Program-made: the position numbers and the translations under genes | From: Aporrectodea caliginosa | Lineage: Eukaryota > Annelida > Clitellata > Crassiclitellata > Lumbricidae | NCBI GenBank assembly: GCA_020284085.1 | Contig: JACEVL010000764.1 | Coordinates: 427,898-491,897, forward strand | Reading direction: 5' to 3' | DNA: 64,000 nucleotides | The notes under the pieces: generated by a model | The model's input: the letters and a program-made list of their open reading frames with translations, nothing else | What the model was told of the DNA's origin: nothing | Database searches by the model: none | Part shown: positions 1 to 10,144 of the stretch, in pieces | How positions within the stretch are numbered: the first letter of the stretch is position 1 | How the letters are laid out: every line of letters begins with the position of its first letter

Positions 1-119
1 AGTAAGTATATCCTTTATTGAAAACCAACTGCTAAACGCATTTTGGTGTACATAGTTCATCAAATAGATAAAAAAAATTAAGTATAAAGCATCCGCGTGA
101 CTAATGTTTTACGAGATAG

Positions 120-470
120 AGAGTTTGCCTAAGTATATTGTGGGTTCTGGGGCGAGAATGAACATTTCTCACGGAAGGCAAAGCTGATGTAATATATGCG
201 CAGGGTTGCTGATGATGTTTGAAAAGAGGTTGAAGTCTGCTTTCTGGCAAAGTTGCTCGAAACTTTGGTAGGCTTTTGGTAGGTATCTAGACCGGACCAG
301 TCGCCGTATAGTAGCCTGAAGACGTGTGCTTCCCTCTCCCCCACGAAGCCCCACCACGTCGGGGACGCATAGAGCATCCGCGACACTGTGGTTGCATTGG
401 TAACTTCACTCAGAGATTGACCCATTAGCCCGTGTCCTGTTAGAACGAGGAGGGCATACATCGAACGTAG
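120..470 (-). mobile_element. LINE reverse transcriptase C-terminal fragment, frameshifted
   Basis: Two overlapping minus-strand frames (129-461 and 169-357) together read like the C-terminal end of a non-LTR retrotransposon RT. They contain the typical HGL, ATTVSRMLYASPTWWGF and HILHQLCLP motifs that follow the RT domain in many CR1/Jockey-group LINEs. The motifs are split between the two frames, so the copy carries at least one frameshift. No endonuclease or RT core is seen, so this is a 5'-truncated dead copy. Confidence 0.7.
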
Positions 471-499
471 TAACGTCAGGCACCTTCATGAGACATTCA

Positions 500-2695
500 A
501 ACAATGTGGTACAAGCTCAGTATTGAGAGGAGATTGTGCTACAATGGCGTAATAGGACAATTATAATTGCGTATAATTATTGTCATGATAATGTCGTGGT
601 GATTGCTTTTGCAGCTGAGTGATTTGGGAGTAGTGTAATTAGCATCTTGTTGATTAGTAACACTTTGAATGATGGTTTGCGAAAGTTTCAGCCGGTGTGG
701 TGATTTGAGGATGAAAGTGATATTTTTGTGCTTCGATATTAAAGCGACAGCTCGGGAAAGTTCATGTTGGATGTCTTGAAGTGGATTGAATTTTATGGAC
801 AAGAGGATTATAATGACAGAGCCTTGAAAAATTGGAGCAATTGGAGATAACAAGAACATGTTTGAAAATAAAACATGGATCATTTGCTGCGAAAGTCACG
901 AATATGAACGCAGCTGCCATGATAAAAGTTGAAAATATAACTTGAGAACACCATAATTATGTGGATAGATGTATAACAGATTTAAATGGTGAAAAGTGTG
1001 AATGAAGAAAACGTGGCGAAAATGTGAGTGAAGCATTTAGTTAATTGGTGGAAAGATGGGTCAAGGAGTTTTTATTCGGTTCCGGTAGATCAATGATTAT
1101 GAACTCATTATTGAAACAAACTAGGTTAGGGCACTTTTTTTGATTTTTTAATAATATGGAGTAGGCTAACCGAATGGTGGATTAGCCAAAAATAGAGTTA
1201 GGAAAGAAGGATATGCTGGGCTGAGTGTCATTCGCATGACGGTGGTAATCTATTGAAAATGGTTCTTTGAGATGGCTCAGTGAGATAGTGCACAAAATGA
1301 AGTAAAGTGGCAACAGACTGAACTACGAGAGACACACACGTGATGGTGGGAGGGCAGCAAACAATGACTCGCAGCTTTCACATAAAAGAAGACAATGCTG
1401 CAGCGAAAATTACCGAACCAGGATAATATGCGGGGAAAGTAGGTCACGATGAATTGTGTCAAGTACAGCAAATATGTCGAGAAGATAGAGGCTGATGACT
1501 AATACTACGAGAATAATAAATTGCACATCGAGGAATATTAAAAAGTAAACTACTCAACCAGCTAATGTTACATACTTCTCTGCATTTTATTTATTGCATG
1601 TCTTCACTGTATCCCATCCATCCCATGCGCAGTGCCACGGGGCCCCACATGCATGCTTTTCATGCGACTCCCAAGCAGTTAATCGGCCCCTTGGTTCTAT
1701 CAAATGAGTGAAAAAAGGTTTAAAATGTTTAAGTTAAAAAATGGTACAGTGCTACAGTATGTTGGTTGCGTTAATCCATCTGCGATTAATGCAAACAATA
1801 TACAACTTGATCGCAGACGGCTGTTGTTGTCACACAATCTGAAAACTTGATCGATTTAATTAGATTTGCCGAAAAAACGATCCAATGCTAGTTGAAACGT
1901 CGAATAGTTAAAACTATCACTTGTATGTTGGCGTCGGATATCTGATGACAGTAAATTAGTGTCTGTCTGCATTGACTTCGTAGAATCGGACAATAAAATA
2001 ATACTCCCTACTACCAGGATGTTCTCTTGCAGAATTTGCAACCAGATATTCAGAAATACCATAATGCTAGATAGCTTAGCAGGCTGATACTCCTGCATAT
2101 ATAGATCATTAGGTTATCAAACTGCTGACGAACGTGATTCCTGATTTGAAACCTCCAGCATTTTCATCTTGAAAGAGTCCGGGTTTAAATCCGTGGACTA
2201 CAAAAGAAATCACGCAGGAATGAGTATGTATAAAGGCTAAGGGGGGGGGGTAACGTCGAAATTGCGTCAACGTGTCATTCAGACGTGGAAGAATTGATCG
2301 CATTCGTTATCAGCGTTTGTCATGCGACGTCTCTTGCGGTCGACAGAGGCCACTTGGAACATCAATTAAATGCTACAATGTGGCTAAATAAATTTGTATT
2401 AATTAAACTAAACTTGTCGAAGTAAATGAAGGACCCATTTGATCATCCACTGTGTATTTAGATACTGTATTTAAAATTCTAAATGCACGATACAGTTAAT
2501 TACATTTATGACTAAAATACGTGGACAATATAAACGAAGACATAATCAGACTTTATGTAAATAAGAAAATTGATTCGATAATAATTATGCTCGAAAAGAT
2601 TGGGGATAATAAATTATTTATTCTCGCCCATTTGTGACAAGTGGCGGACCTCAAGAACTGGTGAGAATGTTGATAACGACGAAGACTATGACGAA

Positions 2696-2791
<96 letters not shown>

Positions 2792-3475
2792 AATGATGAC
2801 GACAACGATGATGATGGTGAAGGTATAGGTGCTGATGCTGATGATTCTGTTTCGGCTTCTGCTGGTGATGCTGGTTAGGTGGACTAACTAATTTGACCAC
2901 GTTATTAGTCCACGAACTTCAGTTTCCTATTTACAAATTATTTCATGCCAGCGTGCGTCCGGCTGAAACAAGTTTCTTGATCAAACTCTTTCAAGATGTT
3001 TTATGGCAAATATTAGCATCTTGTGTATCACAAGATTGAGCTAAGCCTACAGACTGTAAGTTGGCGTTCTGTTAGCATTTCAATTTGCACTGAAAGTAAC
3101 CTACAATTATATTATTCATGATTGCAATAAAACGGAATTCGCAAAATTAGGATACTGAAAATCGTAGCCAATCAAATAACTGAGTGCAATTAGGGCCTAA
3201 TTTAATAGTTGGTATTTAAGCATCATAAATACGAACTAGTTAATAAGGTAATAGTTCCATTAAATCGCGCACTTATTTATGTCTATCTATAACTGTTTAC
3301 TTTGTCTGTTTATGACAATCTCTTACACATTATAGTTTCATCGTGGCCATCATAATATTATTACGTTCTACGACGAATATGCGGGCGATAACCCGCATAA
3401 TTAATCACTAGAGAATGCACTGAGATATCACACACGCATGTATAAACAAAGGATGCAAAATTCTTGTGATTGTAG
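500..3475. other. No gene recognised apart from one microsatellite
   Basis: AT-rich sequence without recognisable coding exons, RNA genes or complete mobile elements. Short open frames on both strands lack similarity to known families and have no convincing splice context. It lies upstream of the copy 1 WSC exon, so a signal-peptide exon comparable to 47815-47887 could lie here or left of the window; I did not find one. Confidence 0.4.
2695..2812. repeat. (GAT)n microsatellite
   Basis: About 118 bases of nearly pure GAT trinucleotide, degrading at its right end to GAC/AAC variants. It creates poly-Asp, poly-Met and poly-His open frames on the two strands, which are artefacts of the repeat. 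Confidence 0.95.
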
Positions 3476-3642
3476 GTCAACTGCATGAAAAGTACGTCGG
3501 GTGCTTCGTAGACAACGAAAATGATCAGAAATGGGAACCTGTTCTGACAGACCAGGATAACCTAACTATTGAAATTTGTATTCAGAAATGTTACGATGAA
3601 ACTAGTCAAAATAGATCGGAGATGACATTTGCCGCTCTGAAT
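3476..3642 (+). CDS. WSC-domain first-half exon, receptor copy 1
   Basis: A 167-base exon between a TGTAG acceptor and a GTAAGT donor. It enters in phase 1 and leaves in phase 0. The product begins GQLHEKYVGCFVDN and continues to TIEICIQKCYDE and MTFAAL, the first half of a WSC carbohydrate-binding domain (YVGCF, then the C-x3-C block). The same exon with identical length and phases is at 49986-50152, and a diverged version at 59536-59681. The matching second half (CFCG...CGG.W) expected downstream is not found before the EGF exon at 15825; the intervening DNA is filled with transposons. It may therefore belong to a broken gene, although the exon itself is undamaged. Confidence 0.75.
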
Positions 3643-4090
3643 GTAAGTAATTATCACCATTTCCTGTCATGGTCTTCATTTAACTTCCATTTAAAAAGCC
3701 TTCCAACGCAATTCAAAATGTTAAAATTTGGGTTAGCATATTTGAAAGCATTTGTGGATGTGCTAGTGTGTGTTCATGGGTGTACAATACACTTATACAA
3801 TTAAACATACAATGTGTAATTGTGTATATGCATAGCCATACATGCATACATAAGTATATGCAATACAATGGTCGTTTTAAGTGAAAACTTAGTCGAAAAA
3901 TTGCAATCCCTTACAGAAACCACCTCAGCCAAGTTGAAATGGGCTCTCAGATTCGAGTTTAAACAAACCTGAAATTAGATTCTGAAACTGAGGTGATATT
4001 CGTAATTTCATCTTCATATCTCCCGCCAATTAACTTTGGATCACGCTCCTGCTGCTCTTTTTATATAAATACTTCACCTTGTCACCTTGT
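3643..4090. other. Intronic or intergenic sequence, nothing recognised
   Basis: AT-rich DNA following the GTAAGT donor of the WSC exon. No exon, repeat or mobile element is recognised before the LINE fragment starting near 4091. Confidence 0.5.
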
Positions 4091-4400
4091 GCCGTCGATT
4101 CGCTAAATCCTAGCGACCGTCATAGTCAGCCTTCTCCATGTGTTCCGATCTCTCGTCGCCTCTCTCAGCTCCGGAAGGTTCATCATCATCGTCTCGTGTA
4201 TGTCCTCCATCCATCTCTTTCTTGGTCGTCCTCTTCCTCGTCTTCCCTCCCCACACCGCCAGCATCATCTCCTTTTCCATGCCGTCCGCCCGCATCACAT
4301 GGCCAAAATACATCAATTTTTGTCTTGCCGCTTTTTGTCTCAGTGTCATCTCTCCTCTTAAAGTGTCCTATCTCTTATAAATACTTAGACGTCGTAAATC
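4091..4400 (-). mobile_element. LINE 3' coding fragment
   Basis: Minus-strand frame 4349-4110 contains KLMYFGHVMRADGMEKEMML followed by a basic, Gly/Lys-rich linker. This layout is characteristic of the C-terminus of many animal LINE reverse transcriptases (the FGHVMR motif). Nothing of the RT core is present. A 5'-truncated remnant; the clade is not resolvable. Confidence 0.65.
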
Positions 4401-4439
4401 CAATTATCACATTCATTGGCTACTTTTCTCCCCCATAAA

Positions 4440-4927
4440 GGTTGCTTCACCCTGCACTGCGCATGCCATTGCTGACTTTACTTACATCATCATCATCATT
4501 GTCACCAACTCTTTTCTTTCTTAGTTGTGACCTACCTCAAGAACTTTCCTTATCTCTACATATAAATTGCTCAACGACTTCTAACTGTTTAAGAATTAAA
4601 TTGACACAGTTCTTTGAATGTTTCTCCTTTCTTCAAACACAGTTTAATAACAACAACTCAACTCTTGCCTTAAAACAACTGTACTACACTGTAGGCCTAT
4701 ATGTTCAAATTCACTGTCATCAGCAGTTTCTAAATTTGGCGCGCTAACCGCACGTGTAAAACAATCTACCGTCAGCCAATATTTAGGCTACTTTAGGCCA
4801 AGCGCCCACGAGCCGACAGCGCAACTAAGGCCTAAGACTAAAACGCTTAACAATCGAATACACATATATATATATATCAACATAAGGAACACCTGTGCTC
4901 ATTATATATGCAAAACATTAGTTCACA
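4440..4927 (-). mobile_element. Probable 3' LTR of Gmr1-like element A (outer edge unresolved)
   Basis: On the minus strand a purine-rich tract (4950-4931) is followed immediately by TGTGAACTAATG, the usual PPT plus TG start of an LTR. The LTR therefore starts at 4927 and runs to lower coordinates. A (TA)n-rich stretch near 4862-4880 could serve as its promoter. The outer edge given is a guess, because the second LTR is missing and no target duplication can be compared. Confidence 0.45.
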
Positions 4928-4930
4928 TTA

Positions 4931-4950
4931 CCTCCTTCCCTTTCTTTGGA
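4931..4950 (-). other. Polypurine tract of element A
   Basis: On the minus strand an almost pure A/G run (AAAGAAAGGGAAGGAGG) lies just before the LTR start and about 90 bases after the pol stop, the expected place for plus-strand DNA priming. Confidence 0.6.
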
Positions 4951-5042
4951 TTGAGCAAATTAAATTTAAAAATTTGCGAAATCATCATGTACTAAATTAT
5001 GCAATAAACTTAATACTATACAATATATTAAAATAAACAATC

Positions 5043-7631
5043 TTATAATCTAGATAAACAATCTGCTACAACATTTAATCGTCCTTTCTTATAATTAACT
5101 TCTACATCAAAAGTTTGCAGTGCTAAAGCCCAACGCACCAGTTTAGCAGACTTAGACATAGATTCAGTCAGATAAGTTAAAGGATTGTGATCGGTAAAGA
5201 TGTGAACTTTAGATCCAATTATTATCTCTTTCAACTTATTTAGAGCCCAAACAATAGCATAGGCTTCTTTCTCCACAGTTGCCCATCTCTTCTGGGTGTC
5301 AGTCAACTTCTGACTTATAAATGACACAGGGCGCTCTATTCCCTTATCATCCATCTGCGTTAAAACAGCTCCTACTGCAAAATCACTGCTATCACAGTAC
5401 AAATTAAAAGGTTTTCCAACATCAAAAACATATAAAACAACTTTAGAGCGTACAGCATCTTTAAGTAAATTAAATGCCTGTTGATGTCTATCAGTCCAAT
5501 CAATCTTATCTGGAACATGTTTGCTTGTCAAATCAGATAGAGGCTTCGCAATCTGTGCAAAATCTTTGATAAACTGTCTATAGTAACCAAAAAATCCCAG
5601 CAATTGCTTAACTTGTTTCTTCGTTTCTGGGGTTTTCAAATTAATTAAACTTTCAATTCTATCTGGATTCATTTGAATCGTTCCAGAACCAACCACATGA
5701 CCGATGAACTTTACCTCACTCTTACCAAAGATACATTTCTTTAAGTTCAAAGTAATGTTATGCAGTCTCATTTGCATTAAATATGCATCTAAATGCTGTA
5801 AATGAATCTTCCAGTCATCTGAATGCACAGCAATGTCATCTACATAGGGCTCAGCAAATTCATTTATAGGCTGTAAAACCATGTTAATTGCTTTAACAAA
5901 TGTTCTTCCTGAGTTGATCATTCCGAAAGGAACACGAGTAAACTCGTACAGTCCATTGTGAGTAACAAAAGCAGTTTTCCATTGATCAGTTTGCTTAACA
6001 GGACAAGTCCAGTAAGCACTTCGACAATCAAAAATCGAGATCACATTTGATTTTCCAACTTTGTGCAACACGTCTTTTACAATCGGCATCGGATATTTAC
6101 AATCCACAGTGAACGAGTTAATGTATCTGTAGTCGCAGGCAAGTCTCAGAGAACCGTCTTTCTTTTTAACAATAACCAGCGGACTGGCCATTCTGCTCGA
6201 AGATGGTTTTATAATGTTGGCTTGAAGCATTTCTTTAATTTGTCGTTCAACTTCTGCTCGATAGATGAGTGGAATACGGTAAGCCATAAATTCTTTTTCA
6301 CGAAATTCCGGTTTCAGTTCAATTTCATGTTCAACCAATGTACATAGTCCAGGCTTTTCAGAAAATCGATCAGAATATTTGTTCAGTACTTCCAGCAATT
6401 GTTTTTGTTGAGTCAATGTTAAATGGTTAATCTGATCAGGATCAAGATTCAGTGAATTCTTTTCATCTTGCAAGTCATTCTTCGTCAACAACTCAACCAC
6501 TGAACCAAAGTCTTCATCTTCTTCAACGATTAATCCACAACTCATTGCTCTTGTAATGTACTTTCTGATTTTATTTGCGTGAATTATCTTTCGACAATCG
6601 TCACCCATATCAATCAAATAAGAGTACTTTGATCTTCGTTGTATGACAGTACATGGACCATGCCATCGTGACATCAGTTTATTTGTTGAAGTCGGATACA
6701 ACACAATAACTTTTTCACCCGGTTCAAATTCTTTATGTTTCGCTCTTTTGTTGTATTGATTCGTATACTGTAATTGCTTCTCTCGTGAATATGATTCTGC
6801 AAACAGTAATGCTTTTTCCATATTTGCTTTCATGTCTTTCAAGTACTTTTCTGGTTGGATTCCAATATGAGGTGGTAAATTAATTTCTCTTGTCCAACTT
6901 TCTTTTAAAATTGCCAATGGTCCACGCGGAATCTTTCCATACACCAACATATAAGGAGCAATTCCAGTAGTTGCATTCGGTACTTCTCGTAATGCCCACA
7001 CTGTAAACGGAATTACTTTGTGCCATTGCCTTGGATTGTCAACAATTACATGATGGATCATTTTCTTGAATGTTTGGTTCCATCTTTCTACTAATCCAGC
7101 TGCCTCTGGATGACCTGGCGTATCAAATCTTGGACTACAACCCATTAAATTCAGAAATTCTCTTGTCAGACTCGCAGTAAAATTTGTTCCTTGGTCACTT
7201 GTGATCACTGAAGGTACACCAACGTTCATGAACAACTCCATCAAAGCATCACATACAGCTTTTGCAGTTAATGACTTCAACAGGAACACTGTAGGCCATC
7301 TGGTGCAAGAATCGACAATACATAAACAGTACTTGTGACCTGCAGCAGATGCTGGCTCGATTGGTCCTACACAATCCACCGTAATTCTTCTGAACGCCAC
7401 ATCTTCTCTTGGAATTGGAGTAATAGGAACCCTGTCCATCACCAAACTTCTTGCCTTTAACTGACATTTCTCACATGATTTGCAAAATTTCACTATATCT
7501 CTTCTCATCTTTGGCCACGTAAAAGACAACTTTATTCGTTCTCTAGTTTTCTCTTCTCCAAGATGTCCTCCAAATACTGATTCGTGAGCCAACTCCATCA
7601 CTTTAATTCGTCGCTCTTTTGGTAACACCAA
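5043..7631 (-). CDS. pol: Gmr1-like Ty3/gypsy pol: integrase, then RT and RNase H (element A)
   Basis: An uninterrupted 862-codon frame. Domain order is integrase first: zinc-binding H16, H23, C53, C56; core D86, D146, E182 with DX35E spacing. The reverse transcriptase with a YVDD active site and RNase H follow, ending in VVADCLSRL. Integrase before RT is the reverse of ordinary Ty3/gypsy order and defines the Gmr1-like group. The frame stays open a little upstream of the first ATG, to about 7670, where it runs into the Polinton packaging-ATPase remnant lying on the opposite strand. Gag, protease and the 5' LTR are absent. The catalytic residues are intact, so this looks like a fairly young copy truncated at its 5' side by a deletion or rearrangement rather than by slow decay. 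Confidence 0.9.
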   Translation of the reverse strand: MVLPKERRIKVMELAHESVFGGHLGEEKTRERIKLSFTWPKMRRDIVKFCKSCEKCQLKARSLVMDRVPITPIPREDVAFRRITVDCVGPIEPASAAGHKYCLCIVDSCTRWPTVFLLKSLTAKAVCDALMELFMNVGVPSVITSDQGTNFTASLTREFLNLMGCSPRFDTPGHPEAAGLVERWNQTFKKMIHHVIVDNPRQWHKVIPFTVWALREVPNATTGIAPYMLVYGKIPRGPLAILKESWTREINLPPHIGIQPEKYLKDMKANMEKALLFAESYSREKQLQYTNQYNKRAKHKEFEPGEKVIVLYPTSTNKLMSRWHGPCTVIQRRSKYSYLIDMGDDCRKIIHANKIRKYITRAMSCGLIVEEDEDFGSVVELLTKNDLQDEKNSLNLDPDQINHLTLTQQKQLLEVLNKYSDRFSEKPGLCTLVEHEIELKPEFREKEFMAYRIPLIYRAEVERQIKEMLQANIIKPSSSRMASPLVIVKKKDGSLRLACDYRYINSFTVDCKYPMPIVKDVLHKVGKSNVISIFDCRSAYWTCPVKQTDQWKTAFVTHNGLYEFTRVPFGMINSGRTFVKAINMVLQPINEFAEPYVDDIAVHSDDWKIHLQHLDAYLMQMRLHNITLNLKKCIFGKSEVKFIGHVVGSGTIQMNPDRIESLINLKTPETKKQVKQLLGFFGYYRQFIKDFAQIAKPLSDLTSKHVPDKIDWTDRHQQAFNLLKDAVRSKVVLYVFDVGKPFNLYCDSSDFAVGAVLTQMDDKGIERPVSFISQKLTDTQKRWATVEKEAYAIVWALNKLKEIIIGSKVHIFTDHNPLTYLTESMSKSAKLVRWALALQTFDVEVNYKKGRLNVVADCLSRL

Positions 7632-7675
7632 TTGATATATCGTTTGCTCTAATATTCGATATCTCTTGTACAGTC

Positions 7676-8008
7676 ATGCTATTCACGAAAATCAGTCACC
7701 ATAGAAATGTTTCTATATTATACCTCACTCAAAATCTATTTTATAACAACAAACATATGAGAACGATAAGTTTGAATGCACATTATCTAGTTCTTTTCAA
7801 GAATGTACGAGATTCTACGCAAGTTGCAAATTTGGCCAGACAGATGTTTCCTGGAAAATCTCAATTTATGATAGAAGCATTTGCAGATGCGACTATGGTG
7901 CCCTTTGGCTATCTTCTAGTCGATCTGACAGCTGCATCAGACGAGAGATGTAGATTGAGAACCAATATATTCCCAGGCGAAACGCATTATGTCTACATGA
8001 GGAAATGA
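7676..8008 (+). pseudogene. Packaging ATPase (A32/FtsK-HerA type), C-terminal remnant
   Basis: From the ATG at 7676 the frame reads LFTKISHHRNVSILYLTQN, then a segment ending with YGYLLVDL and RLRTNIFPGE. This is the C-terminal third of the genome-packaging ATPase of Polinton-class elements: the region after Walker B with the SHH and TQN signatures. The Walker A P-loop and Walker B are absent. Upstream bases (7619-7675) belong to, or are fused with, the oppositely oriented Gmr1-like pol, so the ATPase cannot be functional here. It fixes the orientation of the element and the breakpoint at about 7660-7676. Confidence 0.75.
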
Positions 8009-8051
8009 ATATAAGACCACGTAAATCTTCGTCACGTCATTCACTGCAAAA

Positions 8052-8381
8052 ATGTCAACAAGGCTGATGAAGAATTTTCTAGAGTTGAAGCTGCTTAAAG
8101 AAGCTTCGCCCAAAATGAGGAAAAAGATTATGAAGAATTGCAAACAGACTCTCTTGTGTTGTCTTTGCGAATGCGCGCTCAACGTCTTAAAAGGGAATGT
8201 TCCGTTGAAGGAAGCTCAGAAGACTAGACTGAGTCGATTCAAACAGAAGCTCAGAAAATTAACTTCTAAGAAAACTCGTCAGAAGATTAAGAGACGAATC
8301 GTACAATCTGGTGGTTTCTTAGGTGCGCTGCTAACACCCGTGCTTTCCTTCCTCGGTACTCTGCTAAGCAACAAAATATAG
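8052..8381 (+). CDS. Small basic virion-type protein of the Polinton-like element
   Basis: A 109-residue, Lys/Arg-rich protein (MSTRLMKNFLELK start). Its C-terminus has a Gly-flanked hydrophobic stretch (QSGGFLGALLTPVLSFLGTL). Proteins of this shape, basic body then GGFL plus hydrophobic tail, recur directly after the packaging ATPase in invertebrate Polinton-like elements; the resemblance is from general familiarity with the family, not a search. The likely role is a nucleic-acid-binding or membrane-active minor virion component, by analogy with adenovirus core peptides. Function is inferred. It starts 43 bases after the ATPase stop and ends just before the next gene. Confidence 0.65.
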   Translation: MSTRLMKNFLELKLLKEASPKMRKKIMKNCKQTLLCCLCECALNVLKGNVPLKEAQKTRLSRFKQKLRKLTSKKTRQKIKRRIVQSGGFLGALLTPVLSFLGTLLSNKI

Positions 8382-8382
8382 T

Positions 8383-9045
8383 ATGGAGCACACGAAAAAG
8401 ATGGTTTTAGTCGAACCACGACAAATTGAGAAATGGAAGGAAACTATGCTAGATAAAACCCTATCGAAATTAGACGGAGAAATGTACGAGATACTTCATC
8501 GGAACATTGCAGACGATGATAAAGCAAAATTGTACTCGAACAGTTTAAGTCGCTATTTGAATCTGGATAAACCTAACGTTATAACCAAGTTCGAATCTGG
8601 GGATGACGCCGCCGCCGCCGCCGCCGCCGCCCAGGGCGCTAAACCACCAGCACTCGACTATTCGAGACTTATAGAACACGAAGTGTTGGAATCAGTTCCA
8701 AAGAAATGGAAAAGTCTGGCTTCTAGGTTGTTAACTCACATGAATGTCAATCCTGATATTCGTTGGAACTCAAAGGGAGAACTCGTTTTGAAGAATGCGA
8801 CTATTCCAAAGACGCATGCTGTGGACTTGGTCAACGATCTTCTCAGAAAAAGAACGACGTCTTCGCTTCCAACCGGTTGGAGACAGCTCGCCGACGCTTT
8901 GAAAGACTCAAACATCCCTCACGAACTAATCGGTAACCAAGATCGTTGGGCATATATTAATGCTTCCACAGAAGAAACGCCTCCAGTCACACCGAGTCGT
9001 AAACGAGAAAGGCTAGAAAGTCTACCAAAGTGGATACAGTACTGA
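8383..9045 (+). CDS. Conserved 220-aa Polinton protein of unknown function
   Basis: This frame starts two bases after the stop of the preceding gene and overlaps the integrase start by 16 bases, a virus-like packing. It begins MEHTKKMVLVEPRQIEKW, a start shared by homologous proteins in other invertebrate Polinton-like elements. An alanine run of eight residues encoded by pure GCC codons (about 8606-8630) interrupts a low-complexity linker. The C-terminal half has a block containing GWRQLADALKDSNIPHELIG and a basic tail. I recognise no catalytic motif. It could be a capsid-associated or DNA-packaging accessory protein, which is a guess from its position. Confidence 0.6.
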   Translation: MEHTKKMVLVEPRQIEKWKETMLDKTLSKLDGEMYEILHRNIADDDKAKLYSNSLSRYLNLDKPNVITKFESGDDAAAAAAAAQGAKPPALDYSRLIEHEVLESVPKKWKSLASRLLTHMNVNPDIRWNSKGELVLKNATIPKTHAVDLVNDLLRKRTTSSLPTGWRQLADALKDSNIPHELIGNQDRWAYINASTEETPPVTPSRKRERLESLPKWIQY

Positions 9046-10079
9046 TGGAATCGTATTTCGATCCTAAGCAAGCTGGTAGTTTTGGCGGAGTTGCGACGTT
9101 TCAAAGACATGTTAATGGAGAATTTAAAAATAAGGATATTAAAACTTGGTTGCGCGAGCAAGACGCTTACACCTTACATAAACCTGTAAGATTAAATTTT
9201 AGACGACGAAGAACTTTTACCGTTGGTATAGACGACTTGTGGCAGGCTGATCTTGTAGATCTTTCTGCATTGTCAAAACATAATGATGGCAATAAATATA
9301 TATTAACCTGTATAGATGTTTTTTCCAAGTACGCATGGGCGATTCCGTTGAAAACAAAGGGTGGTACAGAGTTGACGGATGCCTTTAAGTCGTTTCTTGT
9401 AGATAGACACCCTGCACATTTACAGACAGATAAAGGAACAGAGTTTCTCAATAGAAATTTTCAATCCATGCTGCGCGATAAAGCCATTCGCTTTTACACC
9501 AGCGAAAATGACGATATAAAGGCTTCTATAGTTGAAAGATTTAATCGAACGCTTAAAACGAAGATGTGGAAATATTTTACTCACACGAATACGTATCGCT
9601 ATGTCAGCGTTTTACAAGACTTGCTACTTTCATATAACAACACTTATCACCGTAGCATAGGTATGGCGCCCACTCGTGTGACTATGGAAAATGAAGCCCT
9701 TATAAGAAAGCGCTTGTATGGTGAAAAGAAACGACCGGCAAAGTGGAGATATAGTGTGGGTGATAAGGTACGAATTTGTAAAGCTAGAATTGCATTCAAG
9801 AAGGGATACTTACCGAGCTGGTCGGAAGAAATTTTCGTAATCATTGCTCGAATACCAACCGATCCCATAACATATGAACTGCGTGATCTTAACGGTGAGA
9901 CGTTAAAGGGTAAATTCTATGAACCCGAGCTGCAACAGATTTTGAAAAAAGACGACGTTTACAAAATAGAAAAAGTTTTAAAGAGTCGCAAGCGCGCCGG
10001 CAAAACCGAATATTTCGTAAAGTGGAAGGGTTACGACAACAATTTCAACTCATGGACATCTGATATATTCGATCTGTAG
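9030..10079 (+). CDS. Retroviral-type integrase with C-terminal chromodomain
   Basis: A 349-residue integrase. The N-terminal block YFDPKQAGSFGG is typical of Polinton integrases. The DDE core has D74 (WQADLVD), D134 (QTDKGTEF) and E169 (SIVERFN), giving DX34E. An SH3-like region follows, then a chromodomain from about residue 306 (VYKIEKVLKSR ... YFVKWKGYDNNFNSWTSD). It would insert the linear element DNA into the host genome; the chromodomain may steer it toward modified histones. All core residues are present and there are no stops. Similar proteins are annotated as transposon-derived F54H12.3 in many invertebrates. It is transcribed in the same direction as the capsid genes. Confidence 0.9.
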   Translation: MDTVLMESYFDPKQAGSFGGVATFQRHVNGEFKNKDIKTWLREQDAYTLHKPVRLNFRRRRTFTVGIDDLWQADLVDLSALSKHNDGNKYILTCIDVFSKYAWAIPLKTKGGTELTDAFKSFLVDRHPAHLQTDKGTEFLNRNFQSMLRDKAIRFYTSENDDIKASIVERFNRTLKTKMWKYFTHTNTYRYVSVLQDLLLSYNNTYHRSIGMAPTRVTMENEALIRKRLYGEKKRPAKWRYSVGDKVRICKARIAFKKGYLPSWSEEIFVIIARIPTDPITYELRDLNGETLKGKFYEPELQQILKKDDVYKIEKVLKSRKRAGKTEYFVKWKGYDNNFNSWTSDIFDL

Positions 10080-10144
10080 TCGTTCACGAGTTCAGTTTCG
10101 TAAAGTATATCGCGTATATAGGGTCGTTTCTCTCAAGCTATAGA
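10080..10144 (+). promoter_or_regulatory. Possible promoter before the penton-like gene
   Basis: The 65-base gap holds an A/T-rich TATATCGCGTATATAG block about 30-40 bases before the ATG at 10145. It is the only sizeable spacer in the capsid block besides 8009-8051, which makes it a plausible late-gene promoter; position and composition are the only support. Confidence 0.3.

Noticed and set aside
2553..2900. Long poly-Asp, poly-Met and poly-His open frames
   Set aside because: Produced by the (GAT)n microsatellite in three frames; no flanking coding signal.
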